Below are positions 22,461 through 30,805 of a DNA stretch of 30,805 bases, one piece after another. Source of the DNA: an uncultured Roseburia sp. (GTDB lineage: Bacteria > Bacillota > Clostridia > Lachnospirales > Lachnospiraceae). The stretch covers positions 6,307 to 37,111 of the forward strand of contig CAJUNX010000043.1 in assembly GCA_910587865.1 (NCBI GenBank), read 5' to 3'. The translations under genes were made by a program, and so were the position numbers. The notes beneath the pieces are model-generated. The model did not search any database, was not told where the DNA came from, and saw nothing but the letters and a program-made list of their open reading frames with translations. The first letter of the stretch is position 1. Each line of letters begins with the position of its first letter.

Positions 22461-22658
22461 TGCGGACGGAGAGCCGGACAGGGTGTCCGGGCGGAGAAAA
22501 CGGGAAAGCGTCCGGGCGGAAAGCCGGACAGGGTGTCAGGCCGGAGAAAACGGGAAAGCGTCCGGGCGGAGAAAACGGGAAAGCGTCCGGGCGGAGAGCC
22601 GGACAGGGCGTCCGGGCGGAAAAACGGGAAAGCGTCCGGGCGGAGAAAGCGGAAAGGC
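22460..22658. repeat. Eight-unit 25-bp tandem repeat before aminopeptidase P
   Basis: Units start at 22460, 22485, 22510, 22535, 22560, 22585, 22610 (24 bp) and 22634. Two types share the opening GTCCGGGCGGA: type A continues GAAAACGGGAAAGC (units 2, 4, 5, 7), type B continues GAGCCGGACAGGG(T/C) (units 1, 3, 6), and unit 8 is a degraded A. Order is B-A-B-A-A-B-A-A. No spacers exist, so it is not CRISPR. It ends just before AGGAGAG, the ribosome site of the next gene. Confidence 0.92.
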
Positions 22659-22673
22659 GGAGGAGAGATAAAT

Positions 22674-24464
22674 ATGATACGGGAAAGGCTACAGGCACTT
22701 AGAAACGAGATGGAGTCGCGCGGGATTGACCTTTATGTGGTGCCGACTGCGGATTTTCACGAGTCGGAATACGTCGGAGATCATTTTAAGGCGCGGAAAT
22801 TTATCACGGGTTTTACCGGCTCTGCGGGCACGGCGGTGATCACGCGGACAGAGGCCGGTCTCTGGACGGACGGCCGGTATTTCGTGCAGGCGGAGGCGCA
22901 GCTTAAGGATACGACCGTGACGCTTTACCGCATGGGCGAGGAAGGCGTGCCGAAGGCGGATGAATTTATCGAAGAGAAGCTCCCGGAGGGCGGAACGCTC
23001 GGATTTGACGGGAGAGTCATAAACGGGGCCTGGGGGAAAAAGCTTGCGGGCATCGCGGAGAAAAAGCACGGGTTGCTCCACATGGACGAGGATCTGATCG
23101 ACCTGATCTGGACGGACCGTCCGGCGCTCTCAAAGGAGCCGCTGTTTCTTCTGGAGGAGAAATATTCCGGAAAGAGCACGGCGGACAAGTTAAAGGAGCT
23201 GCGTGAGGCTATGGAAAAGGAGGGCGCAGGGTATCACATCCTGACTTCCCTTTACGATATCGCATGGCTGCTCAACGTGCGCGGGGGTGACATCGAGCAT
23301 GTGCCGGTCGTGCTCTCGTACCTGGCCGTGACCGGGACGGAGTGTATCTGGTTTCTGCAGGAGGAGGTCGTGGATGAGAAAACGGCTGTATATCTGACGG
23401 AGAATCAGATCACGACGCGGCCTTACGATGCGATCTACGATTATGTGGCGGCCATTCCGGAGGAGGCGCATGTGCTGATGGATCAAAAGACCGTCAATTA
23501 CCGGATTGCTGGCAGCTTAAAAGAAGGAGTTACAGTTGTCGACAGGAGCAATCCGACGGAGCTGATGAAGGCGGTCAAGAATCCGGTCGAGGTGGACAAC
23601 ACGCGGATCGCCCATGTGAAGGACGGCGTTGCGTTCACGAAATTTATGTACTGGCTGAAGACGAATATCGGGAAGCTTCCGATGACCGAGATCTCAGCCT
23701 CCGATTATCTGGAGGAGCGCAGGAGAGAACAGGAGCATTTTCTGGATCTCAGCTTTTCGACGATCAGCGCTTACGGGCCGAATGCGGCGATGATGCACTA
23801 TTCGGCGACGCCGGAGTCGGATGCGGAGTTAAAGCCCGAGGGATTCCTTCTGGTGGATTCGGGCGGACATTATCTGGAGGGCACGACGGACATCACGCGG
23901 ACGATGGCGCTCGGGCCGGTCACGGATCAGATGCGCGCACATTTTACCGCGGTCTGCCGGTCGAATCTGAACCTGGCAAGCGCCCGGTTTTTATACGGGT
24001 GCACCGGATATAATCTCGATATTTTAGCGCGCGGTCCGCTGTGGGATCTGGGAATCGACTACAGATGCGGGACAGGACACGGCGTCGGATATATTTTAAA
24101 CGTACACGAGAGTCCGAACGGGTTCCGCTGGAAGATCGTGCCGGAGCGCAGCGACAGCGCGCCGCTTGAGGCCGGGATGATCACGACGGACGAGCCGGGC
24201 GTTTACCTTGAAGGAGAGTACGGCATCCGGACGGAAAACGAGCTTGTCTGCCACAGGGGAGAGAAGAACGAGTACGGACAGTTTATGTATTTTGAAAACA
24301 TCACCTACGCGCCGATTGATCTGGACGCCATCGACCCGGAGCAGATGAGCGGGCGTGAGAGACAGATGTTAAACGTGTATCACGCGAAGGTGTATGAGAC
24401 GCTTTCTCCGTATCTGACGGAGGAGGAGAACGAGTGGCTGCGCAGATACACGCGGGCAGTCTGA
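22674..24464 (+). CDS. pepP: Aminopeptidase P family protein (Xaa-Pro aminopeptidase)
   Basis: This 596-residue pita-bread metallopeptidase has two creatinase-like N-terminal domains followed by the catalytic domain. Metal ligands are D395 (LLVDSGG), D406 (TTDITRT), H469 (GTGHGVGY), E507 (TDEPGVY) and E521 (RTENEL). The long three-domain form (about 600 residues) is of the eukaryotic-like APP type. It releases N-terminal residues next to proline in the cytoplasm. ATG 22674 with AGGAGAG at 22661-22667 is the start; the open frame upstream only passes through the repeats. Confidence 0.93.
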   Translation: MIRERLQALRNEMESRGIDLYVVPTADFHESEYVGDHFKARKFITGFTGSAGTAVITRTEAGLWTDGRYFVQAEAQLKDTTVTLYRMGEEGVPKADEFIEEKLPEGGTLGFDGRVINGAWGKKLAGIAEKKHGLLHMDEDLIDLIWTDRPALSKEPLFLLEEKYSGKSTADKLKELREAMEKEGAGYHILTSLYDIAWLLNVRGGDIEHVPVVLSYLAVTGTECIWFLQEEVVDEKTAVYLTENQITTRPYDAIYDYVAAIPEEAHVLMDQKTVNYRIAGSLKEGVTVVDRSNPTELMKAVKNPVEVDNTRIAHVKDGVAFTKFMYWLKTNIGKLPMTEISASDYLEERRREQEHFLDLSFSTISAYGPNAAMMHYSATPESDAELKPEGFLLVDSGGHYLEGTTDITRTMALGPVTDQMRAHFTAVCRSNLNLASARFLYGCTGYNLDILARGPLWDLGIDYRCGTGHGVGYILNVHESPNGFRWKIVPERSDSAPLEAGMITTDEPGVYLEGEYGIRTENELVCHRGEKNEYGQFMYFENITYAPIDLDAIDPEQMSGRERQMLNVYHAKVYETLSPYLTEEENEWLRRYTRAV

Positions 24465-24480
24465 GTGCAGGAGATGCGGC

Positions 24481-24510
24481 GCGCATCCCGGGCATGAGAC
24501 CGGGATGCGC
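24481..24510. other. Perfect 11-bp stem hairpin between pepP and polA
   Basis: GCGCATCCCGG (24481-24491) pairs with CCGGGATGCGC (24500-24510) around an 8-base loop. On the plus strand it is followed by GTGACAAAAAA and not T, so it is not a standard terminator. It may stabilise the upstream RNA or be a REP-like element. Confidence 0.7.
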
Positions 24511-24540
24511 GTGACAAAAAAGAGAGAACAGGAGACGGAT

Positions 24541-27273
24541 ATGGGCGGTAAGCTGGTATTGATTGACGGACACAGTATTTTAAACAGGGCGTTTTTCGGG
24601 ATCCCGGATCTGACGAATTCCGAAGGACTTCACACGAATGCGGTATACGGTTTTTTAAACATCCTGTTTAAAATCTTAGAGGAAGAGCGCCCCGATTATC
24701 TGACGGTGGCCTTTGACGTACACCAGCCGACCTTCCGCCATGAGATGTATGCGGAATATAAGGGAACCAGAAAGCCGATGGCGGAGGAGCTGCGGGAACA
24801 GGTGCCGCTGATCAAGGAGATGCTGACCGCGATGGGTGTGACCATCATCGAGCAGGGCGGCTATGAGGCGGATGACCTGCTCGGGACGATCGCGAAGCGC
24901 AGTGAAAAAGAGGGCGTCGAGGTCTCCGTCGTGTCCGGGGACCGGGATCTGCTGCAGCTGGCGTCGGATCACATCCGCATCCGGATTCCGAAGACGAAAA
25001 AGACGGGGACCGAGATCGAGGATTACAATACAAAAGAGGTGAAGGAGCGCTACCAGGTGACGCCGGAGGAGTTTATCGACGTGAAAGCGCTGATGGGGGA
25101 TGCGTCCGACAATATTCCGGGGGTGCCAGGCATCGGGGAGAAGACGGCGACCGCGATCATCGCGGCCTACGGCAGTATCGAGAATGCCTACGCGCATGTG
25201 GAGGAATTAAAGCCGAAGCGCGCGTCCGCAAATCTGAAGGAATACTACGCGCAGGCGCAGCTGTCGAAGACGCTCGCCACGATCGTGACCGATGCCGACA
25301 TCGTGTATGACCTAAATGCGGCGCGGATCGGGCAGATCACGGATCTGTACACGGAGGAAGCGTATCTGCTGTGCAAACGGCTGGAATTTAAACACCTGCT
25401 CGGCAGATTTACGGTGGAAGCGCCGAAGAATGTCGCGGAGGAGCATTTTAAGCGGATTACCGACCGGGGAGAGGCAGAGCGCGTGCTCGCCGGGATGAAG
25501 GGGAAGGACTGTGCGTTTTACTTCGTGCCGTGCGAGGAAGCACACGATGATCACATGGAGACGGACGGGCAGATGAGCCTGTTTTCGTCGGGCGAAAGAA
25601 AGCCTGCAGCCGCGTTTCTGGGGCTGGCGGTCGTCTGCGGGCCAGAGGAGATTTATTATATCGAAGCCGGGGAGGAAACCGGCTGCGGGGAGCTGGCGGG
25701 GCTGTTTGCACAGTGCGGAGCGGCCTCCCTGTCGACGCTGGATTTAAAGCCGCAGTTAAAGCTGTTCGGGATGCTGTATCAGACAAGTGTCGGGCAGCTG
25801 ACGCGGGAGACGTTTTTTGACGGGACGATCGCGGCGTATCTGCTCAACCCGATCAAAAACGAGTACTCCTGTGAGGATATCGCGAAGGATTACGCGGGGA
25901 TCATGATTCCCTCGCGCAGGGATCTCCTCGGAAAGCTGACCTTTGACGCAGCCGCGGCGGAAAAGCCGGACGAATTTTTAAAATGTGTCTGCTACATGGC
26001 TTATGTGGCGTATGCGACGCGGGAGACGTTTGTGGAAGAACTGACAAAGACCGGGATGAAGGATCTCTTTTTCACGATTGAGATGCCGCTTGTCTTCACG
26101 CTCGCGGATATGGAATACGAGGGAATCATCGCGTCGGGGACGGCGCTTAAAGAATATGCGGATCAGCTTTCCGGGCGGATCACGGAGCTTGAAGAGGCGA
26201 TCTGTGAGGCGGCGGGGGAGCAGTTTAACATCAATTCGCCAAAGCAGCTCGGCGTGATCCTGTTTGAAAAATTAAAGCTGCCGAACGGGAAAAAGACAAA
26301 GACAGGGTATTCGACGGCCGCCGATGTGCTCGAGCCGCTGGCGGAGGAGCATCAGGTGGTGGCGGATATCCTGGAATACCGGCAGCTGACGAAGTTAAAA
26401 TCCACCTATGCGGACGGGCTGACGAATTATATCGCGGCGGACGGGCGGATCCACACATCGTTTCATCAGACGATCACGGCGACGGGGCGCCTCAGCAGCA
26501 CGGAGCCGAATCTTCAGAATATACCGATGCGCATCGAGCTGGGCCGGCTGATCCGCAGGGCGTTTCTGCCGAAGGAAGGCTGTGTGTTTGTCGACGCCGA
26601 TTATTCCCAGATCGAGCTTCGCGTGCTGGCGCACCTCTCGGGGGACGAGAAGCTGATCGAGGCGTACCGCGAGGCGCAGGACATCCACCGGACGACGGCC
26701 TCTCAGGTGTTCCACATCCCGTTTGACGAGGTGACGGATCTGCAGCGGAGGAATGCGAAGGCGGTAAATTTCGGCATTGTCTACGGCATCAGCTCGTTTG
26801 GCTTAAGTCAGGGGTTAAGCATCAGCAGAAAGGAAGCGGCGGATTATATCGAGCGCTATTTTGAGACGTATCCGAAGATCAAAGGATACCTGGACGGACT
26901 GGTGGCGGAGGCGAAGAAAAACGGTTATGTGACGACCATGTTTCACAGGAGGCGTCCGATCCCGGAACTTTCAAGCAGCAATTTTATGCAGCGCTCGTTC
27001 GGAGAGCGGATCGCGATGAATTCCCCGATTCAGGGGACCGCGGCGGATATCATAAAGATTGCCATGATCCGCGTGCACGACCGGCTGATGAAAGAGAACA
27101 TGAGTTCGAGGCTGATCCTCACCGTGCACGACGAGCTTCTTGTGGAGACCAGGGAGTCGGAGGAAGAGGAGGTCCGCCGGATCTTAAAGGAGGAAATGCG
27201 CGGCGCGGCCGAGCTTGCGGTGATTCTCGAGATCGATATCCACAGCGGGCACGACTGGTACGAGGCGAAATAA
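24541..27273 (+). CDS. polA: DNA polymerase I
   Basis: This 910-residue protein has an N-terminal 5'-3' exonuclease domain (GGKLVLIDGHSILNRAFFGI, YEADDLLGTIA, SGDRDLLQL) and a C-terminal polymerase. Motif A is DADYSQIELRV (D685), the O-helix is RRNAKAVNFGIVYG (R736, K740, F744, Y748), and motif C is TVHDELL (D864, E865). The middle domain corresponding to 3'-5' exonuclease lacks the D-x-E motif, so proofreading is expected to be absent, as in Bacillus and Thermus. It fills gaps in repair and lagging-strand replication. ATG 24541 with AGGAG at 24530-24534. Confidence 0.96.
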   Translation: MGGKLVLIDGHSILNRAFFGIPDLTNSEGLHTNAVYGFLNILFKILEEERPDYLTVAFDVHQPTFRHEMYAEYKGTRKPMAEELREQVPLIKEMLTAMGVTIIEQGGYEADDLLGTIAKRSEKEGVEVSVVSGDRDLLQLASDHIRIRIPKTKKTGTEIEDYNTKEVKERYQVTPEEFIDVKALMGDASDNIPGVPGIGEKTATAIIAAYGSIENAYAHVEELKPKRASANLKEYYAQAQLSKTLATIVTDADIVYDLNAARIGQITDLYTEEAYLLCKRLEFKHLLGRFTVEAPKNVAEEHFKRITDRGEAERVLAGMKGKDCAFYFVPCEEAHDDHMETDGQMSLFSSGERKPAAAFLGLAVVCGPEEIYYIEAGEETGCGELAGLFAQCGAASLSTLDLKPQLKLFGMLYQTSVGQLTRETFFDGTIAAYLLNPIKNEYSCEDIAKDYAGIMIPSRRDLLGKLTFDAAAAEKPDEFLKCVCYMAYVAYATRETFVEELTKTGMKDLFFTIEMPLVFTLADMEYEGIIASGTALKEYADQLSGRITELEEAICEAAGEQFNINSPKQLGVILFEKLKLPNGKKTKTGYSTAADVLEPLAEEHQVVADILEYRQLTKLKSTYADGLTNYIAADGRIHTSFHQTITATGRLSSTEPNLQNIPMRIELGRLIRRAFLPKEGCVFVDADYSQIELRVLAHLSGDEKLIEAYREAQDIHRTTASQVFHIPFDEVTDLQRRNAKAVNFGIVYGISSFGLSQGLSISRKEAADYIERYFETYPKIKGYLDGLVAEAKKNGYVTTMFHRRRPIPELSSSNFMQRSFGERIAMNSPIQGTAADIIKIAMIRVHDRLMKENMSSRLILTVHDELLVETRESEEEEVRRILKEEMRGAAELAVILEIDIHSGHDWYEAK

Positions 27274-27340
27274 AGAGAGACGGGTAGCGGCGGGAGTATC
27301 CCGCACGGCCTGACGAAACAGAGGGAATCGAGGAAATGAG

Positions 27341-28057
27341 ATGAAATTTATCGGGATTACCGGCGGTGTGGGAGCAGGAAAATCCGAGATCCTTTCCTAT
27401 CTTGCGGCGCAGCCCGGCACAAAAGTGATGCTGGCGGACGAGATCGCGCACAGACTGATGGAGCCGGGAACGGACTGCTATGCCAGACTCACGGAGCTGT
27501 TTGCGGGAGAGGATATTTTTTTGAAAAAACAGGATACGGATGAGACACCGCGGCTCACGGAGCGGGGCGATGCGGCGCCGTGCGCGCAGGCAGGGGAAAC
27601 GCAGGGCGGGTTTGACCGGGAAAAGCTGGCGGCTGTGATTTTCGCGGATGCGAAGAAACGGGCAATGCTGAATGCCGTCGTCCACCCTGCGGTAAAGGAA
27701 TATGTGCTGCGCGCCGAAAAGGAGGAGCGGGAGCGGGGAGAGATCTGTCTGCTCGTGCTTGAGGCGGCGCTTCTGATTGAGGAGCATTACGATGAGATCT
27801 GCGATGAACTCTGGTATATCGATACAAACGAGGCGCACCGCAGGGAACGTCTGATGAAAAGCAGGGGCTATTCCCCGGAAAAGATCGCGGGGATCTTTGC
27901 CAGCCAGATGGAGGATGCGGCGTACCGCAGAGCCTGCCGTCGGGTGATTGACAATAACGGGACCGTCGAGGAGACCATAAAGCAGGTGGATGCGATTCTC
28001 GCGGACGCAGTGTCTGCTCCCGGACGGCCCGCGCAGCAGGATGGATCGTTATCATGA
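27341..28057 (+). CDS. coaE: Dephospho-CoA kinase
   Basis: This 238-residue P-loop kinase carries out the last step of CoA synthesis. It has GITGGVGAGKSE at the N-terminus (K14, S15), LADEIAHRLMEPG and a LID region around RRERLMKSRGYS. An extra polar stretch at about residues 62-90 (KQDTDETPRLTERGD and on) makes it longer than the usual 200 residues; it lies before the FDREKLAAVIF helix and probably forms a surface loop. The gene follows polA at 67 bp; the spacer has a small hairpin (27290-27304) without a T-run. polA-coaE is a common Firmicutes neighbour pair. Confidence 0.93.
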   Translation: MKFIGITGGVGAGKSEILSYLAAQPGTKVMLADEIAHRLMEPGTDCYARLTELFAGEDIFLKKQDTDETPRLTERGDAAPCAQAGETQGGFDREKLAAVIFADAKKRAMLNAVVHPAVKEYVLRAEKEERERGEICLLVLEAALLIEEHYDEICDELWYIDTNEAHRRERLMKSRGYSPEKIAGIFASQMEDAAYRRACRRVIDNNGTVEETIKQVDAILADAVSAPGRPAQQDGSLS

Positions 28058-28091
28058 ACGGAGTAAGGAAAAAGAGCAGGAGATTTCGCAG

Positions 28092-30805
28092 ATGAGTGAC
28101 AGGAGCATAGTTGAACAGCCACTGGTGTTCGGGCTTGATATCGGGACGCGCAATGTGGTGGGAACGGTGGGATACCGGACAGAGGAGGAAGAGTTTATTG
28201 TCGTGGCCCAGTATATGACGGAGCATCAGACCAGAGCGATGCTTGACGGTCAGATACACGACATCGGGCGTGTGGCAAAGACGATAAAAAGGGTGAAAGA
28301 GGAGCTTGAATCCCAGATCGGTCAGCCGTTATCGGAGGTGTGCATCGCGGCGGCCGGGCGTGTGCTTAAGACGGTGACCACGCATATTTCCTATGATTTT
28401 GCGGAGGAGACCATTGTGGACGGCGAGGACATCCACACGCTTAATCTGCTCGGAATCGAGCGTGCGCAGGATATTCTCAAAGAGAAAAATGATACGCGCT
28501 ACAAGTTTTACTGCGTCGGCTATTCCGTGGTGAAATATTATTTAAATGACGATGTGTTCTCGAATCTCGAGGCGCACAAGGCGGACCGGATCGGCGAGGA
28601 CGTGATCGTCACCTTCCTGCCGGAGGATGTCGTGGACGGACTGTATGCCGCGGTGGAGCAGGCGGGGCTTGTCGTGGCCAATATGACCTTAGAGCCGATC
28701 GCCGCGATCAATGTGGCGATACCGGAGAATTTCAGATTGTTAAATATCGCCCTGGTGGATATCGGAGCGGGGACTTCCGATATCTCGGTGACCCGGGACG
28801 GGAGTATCGTGGCGTACGGCATGATTCCGCTGGCGGGCGATGAGATCACGGAGCTGATCGTTCAGAATTATCTGGTGGATTTTAACACGGCGGAGATGAT
28901 CAAGCTGGCAAGCGGCGTGACGGGAGAGATCACCTATAAGGATATCATGCTGATCGAGCACACGGTGACAGCGGAGGAGATATGGAATCTGTCGGCTCCC
29001 GTGGTTGACCGGATGACGGGCGAGGTGGCGGCAAAGATCAGGGAGTTAAACGGGGATAAGAGCGTCAGCGCGGCCTTTATCGTGGGCGGCGGCGGAAAGA
29101 TCCACGGCTATACGGAGATGCTTGCGGAAAAGCTGGATCTTCCGCCGGAGCGTGTGGCGCTCCGCGGGGAGGAAGTGCTGCAGGAGGTAACCTTCCGGCA
29201 GGAGGACATTAAAAAGGATCCGCTTCTTGTTACCCCGATCGGTATCTGTCTGAATTATTACGATCAGCGGAATAATTTTATCATGGTGCGGTTTAACGGA
29301 GAACGCGTGAAGCTGTACGATAACAATAAACTTACAATTGTCGATGTCGCGCTGCAGGCGGGATTCCCGAATGAGGAGCTGTTTCCGAAGCGGGGAAGGG
29401 CGCTGCAGTTTCTGGTGAACGGGGTTCCGAGGATCGTCCGCGGCGAGGCCGGGGAGTCGGCGCAGATTTATATGAACGGCCGTCCCGCGAACATCAACAC
29501 GCCCTTAGAGCCGAACGGTGAGATCTATATCGAGCCGTCCACAATGGGGGGACCGGCGGCATTAAGGCTCGAGCAGCTGGAGGAGTATACCACCTCGGAT
29601 GTCACGTTTGTCGTCAATGACAGGATTGTGCGCTGTCCGAAGTTTCTCGAGGTAAACGGAAGCCTGGAACCCCCGTTTTACGAGATCCGGGAAGGAGACA
29701 GGATCGATACGCGCAGTTTTTATACGGTCGGTCAGCTGGTGGAGTTTATGGATGTGGAGCTGGACCAGGATCGTGAAATTTTTGTCAATAACCGGCTTGC
29801 GGATCTCGATACGCTGATATATGAGAATTTTTCGATTGAGTGGACGGTGCTTTCTTTCGGAGTCGCGGAGGAACCGGCAGGGACTGCCGCATCAGAGCGG
29901 CAGAAACGGTCGGAAGAGGAGGATACAAAGCAGCCTGCGGTATTGTCGGCCGGTGACCCGGAAGAGATGCGTGAGGCCGGCACAGAGAGGAGGAGCCTGC
30001 CCGGGGAGCGTGATCTGCCGGAAGAGAGCCGGTACGGGGAGCTGCCGGGGAGGAGCCTGCCCGGGGAGCCAGGAATGTCGGAAACGGAGCAGCCCGCGGC
30101 ATCGTCGGCCGGTGACCCGGAAGAGATGCGTGAGGCCGTCACAGAGGGGCGGAGCCTGCCCAAAGAGCCGGGCCTGCCGGAAGAGAGCCGGTACGGGGAG
30201 CTGCCGGGGAGGAGCCTGCCCGGGGAGCCAGGAATGTCGGAAACGGAGCAGCCCGCGGCATCGTCGGCCGGTGACCCGGAAGAGATGCGTGAGGCCGTCA
30301 CAGAGGGGCGGAGCCTGCCCAAAGAGCCGGGCCTGCCGGAAGAGAGCCGGTACGGGGAGCTGCCGGGGAGGAGCCTGCCCGGGGAGCGTGATCTGCCGGA
30401 AGAGAGCCGGTATGATGACCGGCCGGGCAGAAATCTGCCTGTCATGGACAGCGTCGATAAAACGGAGGGCGGCATGCTTAAGGAGCAGGAAAAATCCGGG
30501 GAGCGTGCTGCGTCCGCAGAAACAGAAGGCGCCGGGGACCGCGGTACTTCTGTAAAAGAGGAAGAAGCAGGGAACCACGATACTTTTGTAAGGCAGGAAA
30601 CATTCTGGGAGCGTGATGCGTCCGCCTCGGAAGTCGAGGAGGAGGGACGGGATAGATCCGGCGCGAAGGGGCAGAAGCCGATCGCAGAGCAGGAGCTGCC
30701 GGGCCGGGAGAAAACGGATGCGTCTGCTGCATATGCCCGTGAAGTGTCATCGGATCGCGGAGTGCCCGTGAGGGAGCCGTTGCCGGATCGTGAAATGCCG
30801 GCCCG
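28092..30805 (+). CDS. FtsA-like actin-fold protein with repetitive tail (partial)
   Basis: The gene runs off the window; 904 codons are visible. The actin/Hsp70-fold ATPase has FGLDIGTRN (D16), VDIGAGTSD (from residue 222) and the adenosine motif VGGGGK (331-336), in the arrangement of FtsA and related cell-division or pilus (PilM) proteins. Residues about 380-600 are beta-rich with three similar FLVNG, FVVND and FVNNR strands, unlike E. coli FtsA. From residue 620 a hydrophilic tail of 53-residue repeats begins. ATG 28092 has CAGGAGA at 28077-28083; an in-frame ATG at 28041, overlapping coaE, lacks spacing. A role in septum or envelope assembly is inferred only from fold. Confidence 0.8.
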   Translation, partial: MSDRSIVEQPLVFGLDIGTRNVVGTVGYRTEEEEFIVVAQYMTEHQTRAMLDGQIHDIGRVAKTIKRVKEELESQIGQPLSEVCIAAAGRVLKTVTTHISYDFAEETIVDGEDIHTLNLLGIERAQDILKEKNDTRYKFYCVGYSVVKYYLNDDVFSNLEAHKADRIGEDVIVTFLPEDVVDGLYAAVEQAGLVVANMTLEPIAAINVAIPENFRLLNIALVDIGAGTSDISVTRDGSIVAYGMIPLAGDEITELIVQNYLVDFNTAEMIKLASGVTGEITYKDIMLIEHTVTAEEIWNLSAPVVDRMTGEVAAKIRELNGDKSVSAAFIVGGGGKIHGYTEMLAEKLDLPPERVALRGEEVLQEVTFRQEDIKKDPLLVTPIGICLNYYDQRNNFIMVRFNGERVKLYDNNKLTIVDVALQAGFPNEELFPKRGRALQFLVNGVPRIVRGEAGESAQIYMNGRPANINTPLEPNGEIYIEPSTMGGPAALRLEQLEEYTTSDVTFVVNDRIVRCPKFLEVNGSLEPPFYEIREGDRIDTRSFYTVGQLVEFMDVELDQDREIFVNNRLADLDTLIYENFSIEWTVLSFGVAEEPAGTAASERQKRSEEEDTKQPAVLSAGDPEEMREAGTERRSLPGERDLPEESRYGELPGRSLPGEPGMSETEQPAASSAGDPEEMREAVTEGRSLPKEPGLPEESRYGELPGRSLPGEPGMSETEQPAASSAGDPEEMREAVTEGRSLPKEPGLPEESRYGELPGRSLPGERDLPEESRYDDRPGRNLPVMDSVDKTEGGMLKEQEKSGERAASAETEGAGDRGTSVKEEEAGNHDTFVRQETFWERDASASEVEEEGRDRSGAKGQKPIAEQELPGREKTDASAAYAREVSSDRGVPVREPLPDREMPA
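29949..30411. repeat. 159-bp in-frame tandem repeats in the FtsA-like tail
   Basis: Three units start at 29949, 30108 and 30267, each 159 bp (53 codons) and beginning GCCGGTGACCCGGAAGAGAT. Units 2 and 3 are identical for the 121 bases 30267-30387, which points to very recent duplication. Unit 1 differs in its middle. Each unit contains smaller near-repeats coding RSLPGE and LPEESRYGELPG. Because the period is a multiple of three, all six frames stay open, which creates long false frames on the minus strand. Confidence 0.93.

Noticed and set aside
22460..22658. CRISPR array
   Set aside because: Units are directly adjacent with no unique spacers, and no cas genes are present.
27290..27304. Hairpin GCGGGA-gta-TCCCGC between polA and coaE as a terminator
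   Set aside because: The stem is only 6 bp and no T-run follows on either strand.
27119..28259. Minus-strand frames of about 235 codons across coaE
   Set aside because: They are antisense to a well-defined CoaE, with Arg/Pro/Ser-rich sequences and no family features.
29732..30475. Long minus-strand frame (247 codons) over the FtsA-like tail
   Set aside because: It is a mirror of the 159-bp repeats, whose period is a multiple of three. It has no ribosome site and lies opposite a coherent plus-strand gene.
29892..30578. Second long minus-strand frame (228 codons) in the same repeats
   Set aside because: Same cause: repeat periodicity keeps all frames open.

Overview
The window looks like a stretch of chromosome from a GC-rich member of the Clostridia, most likely Lachnospiraceae. 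This is inferred from gene content and order, not from a database search. Supporting signs are the ireB-ruvX-DUF1292 cluster, RNase J, an HPr-like protein lacking its histidine, an FtsA-like protein with a very long tail, strong AGGAGG ribosome sites, and frequent GTG and TTG starts.

Layout. Positions 138-2547 hold a cysteine desulfurase and ThiI (tRNA 4-thiouridine). A small minus-strand HPr-like gene with its own promoter and terminator (2688-3057) is divergent from mtaB (3095-4402). Positions 4392-9837 match the order of the B. subtilis yrzL-yrrK-yrzB ... yrrL-yrrM-yrrO region: ireB, ruvX, DUF1292, an inserted RNase J gene, a shortened MltG-like membrane protein, a TrmR-like methyltransferase and a U32 protein. 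A lactonase-like propeller gene and a clear terminator (10936-10962) close this block.

Positions 10963-13948 form an AT-richer accessory segment beside a minus-strand tRNA-Leu(CAA). It holds an XRE regulator with a 22-bp perfect palindrome upstream, an unrecognised 113-residue partner, an IS4-type transposase remnant and an AAA/DUF4143 ATPase.

Positions 14277-16869 encode a signal-less BMP-type binding protein with a ParB-like segment, followed by a variant metallophosphoesterase. A 46-codon minus-strand gene with promoter, ribosome site and terminator lies at 16884-17147. Next come an LtaS-type sulfatase-fold transferase and a YfhO-type membrane protein (cell-surface polymer work), a 34-codon gene behind two tandem dyads, a thioesterase, aminopeptidase P, DNA polymerase I, dephospho-CoA kinase, and an FtsA-like ATPase that runs off the window end.

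A recurring theme is tandem-repeat growth at gene junctions (1-90, 2550-2680, 8461-8598, 22460-22658) and inside protein tails (MltG-like, FtsA-like). The repeat units differ from place to place and show no CRISPR layout. The best candidates for undescribed biology are the BMP/ParB-like plus phosphoesterase pair, the XRE/unknown pair with its palindrome, and the two small genes.
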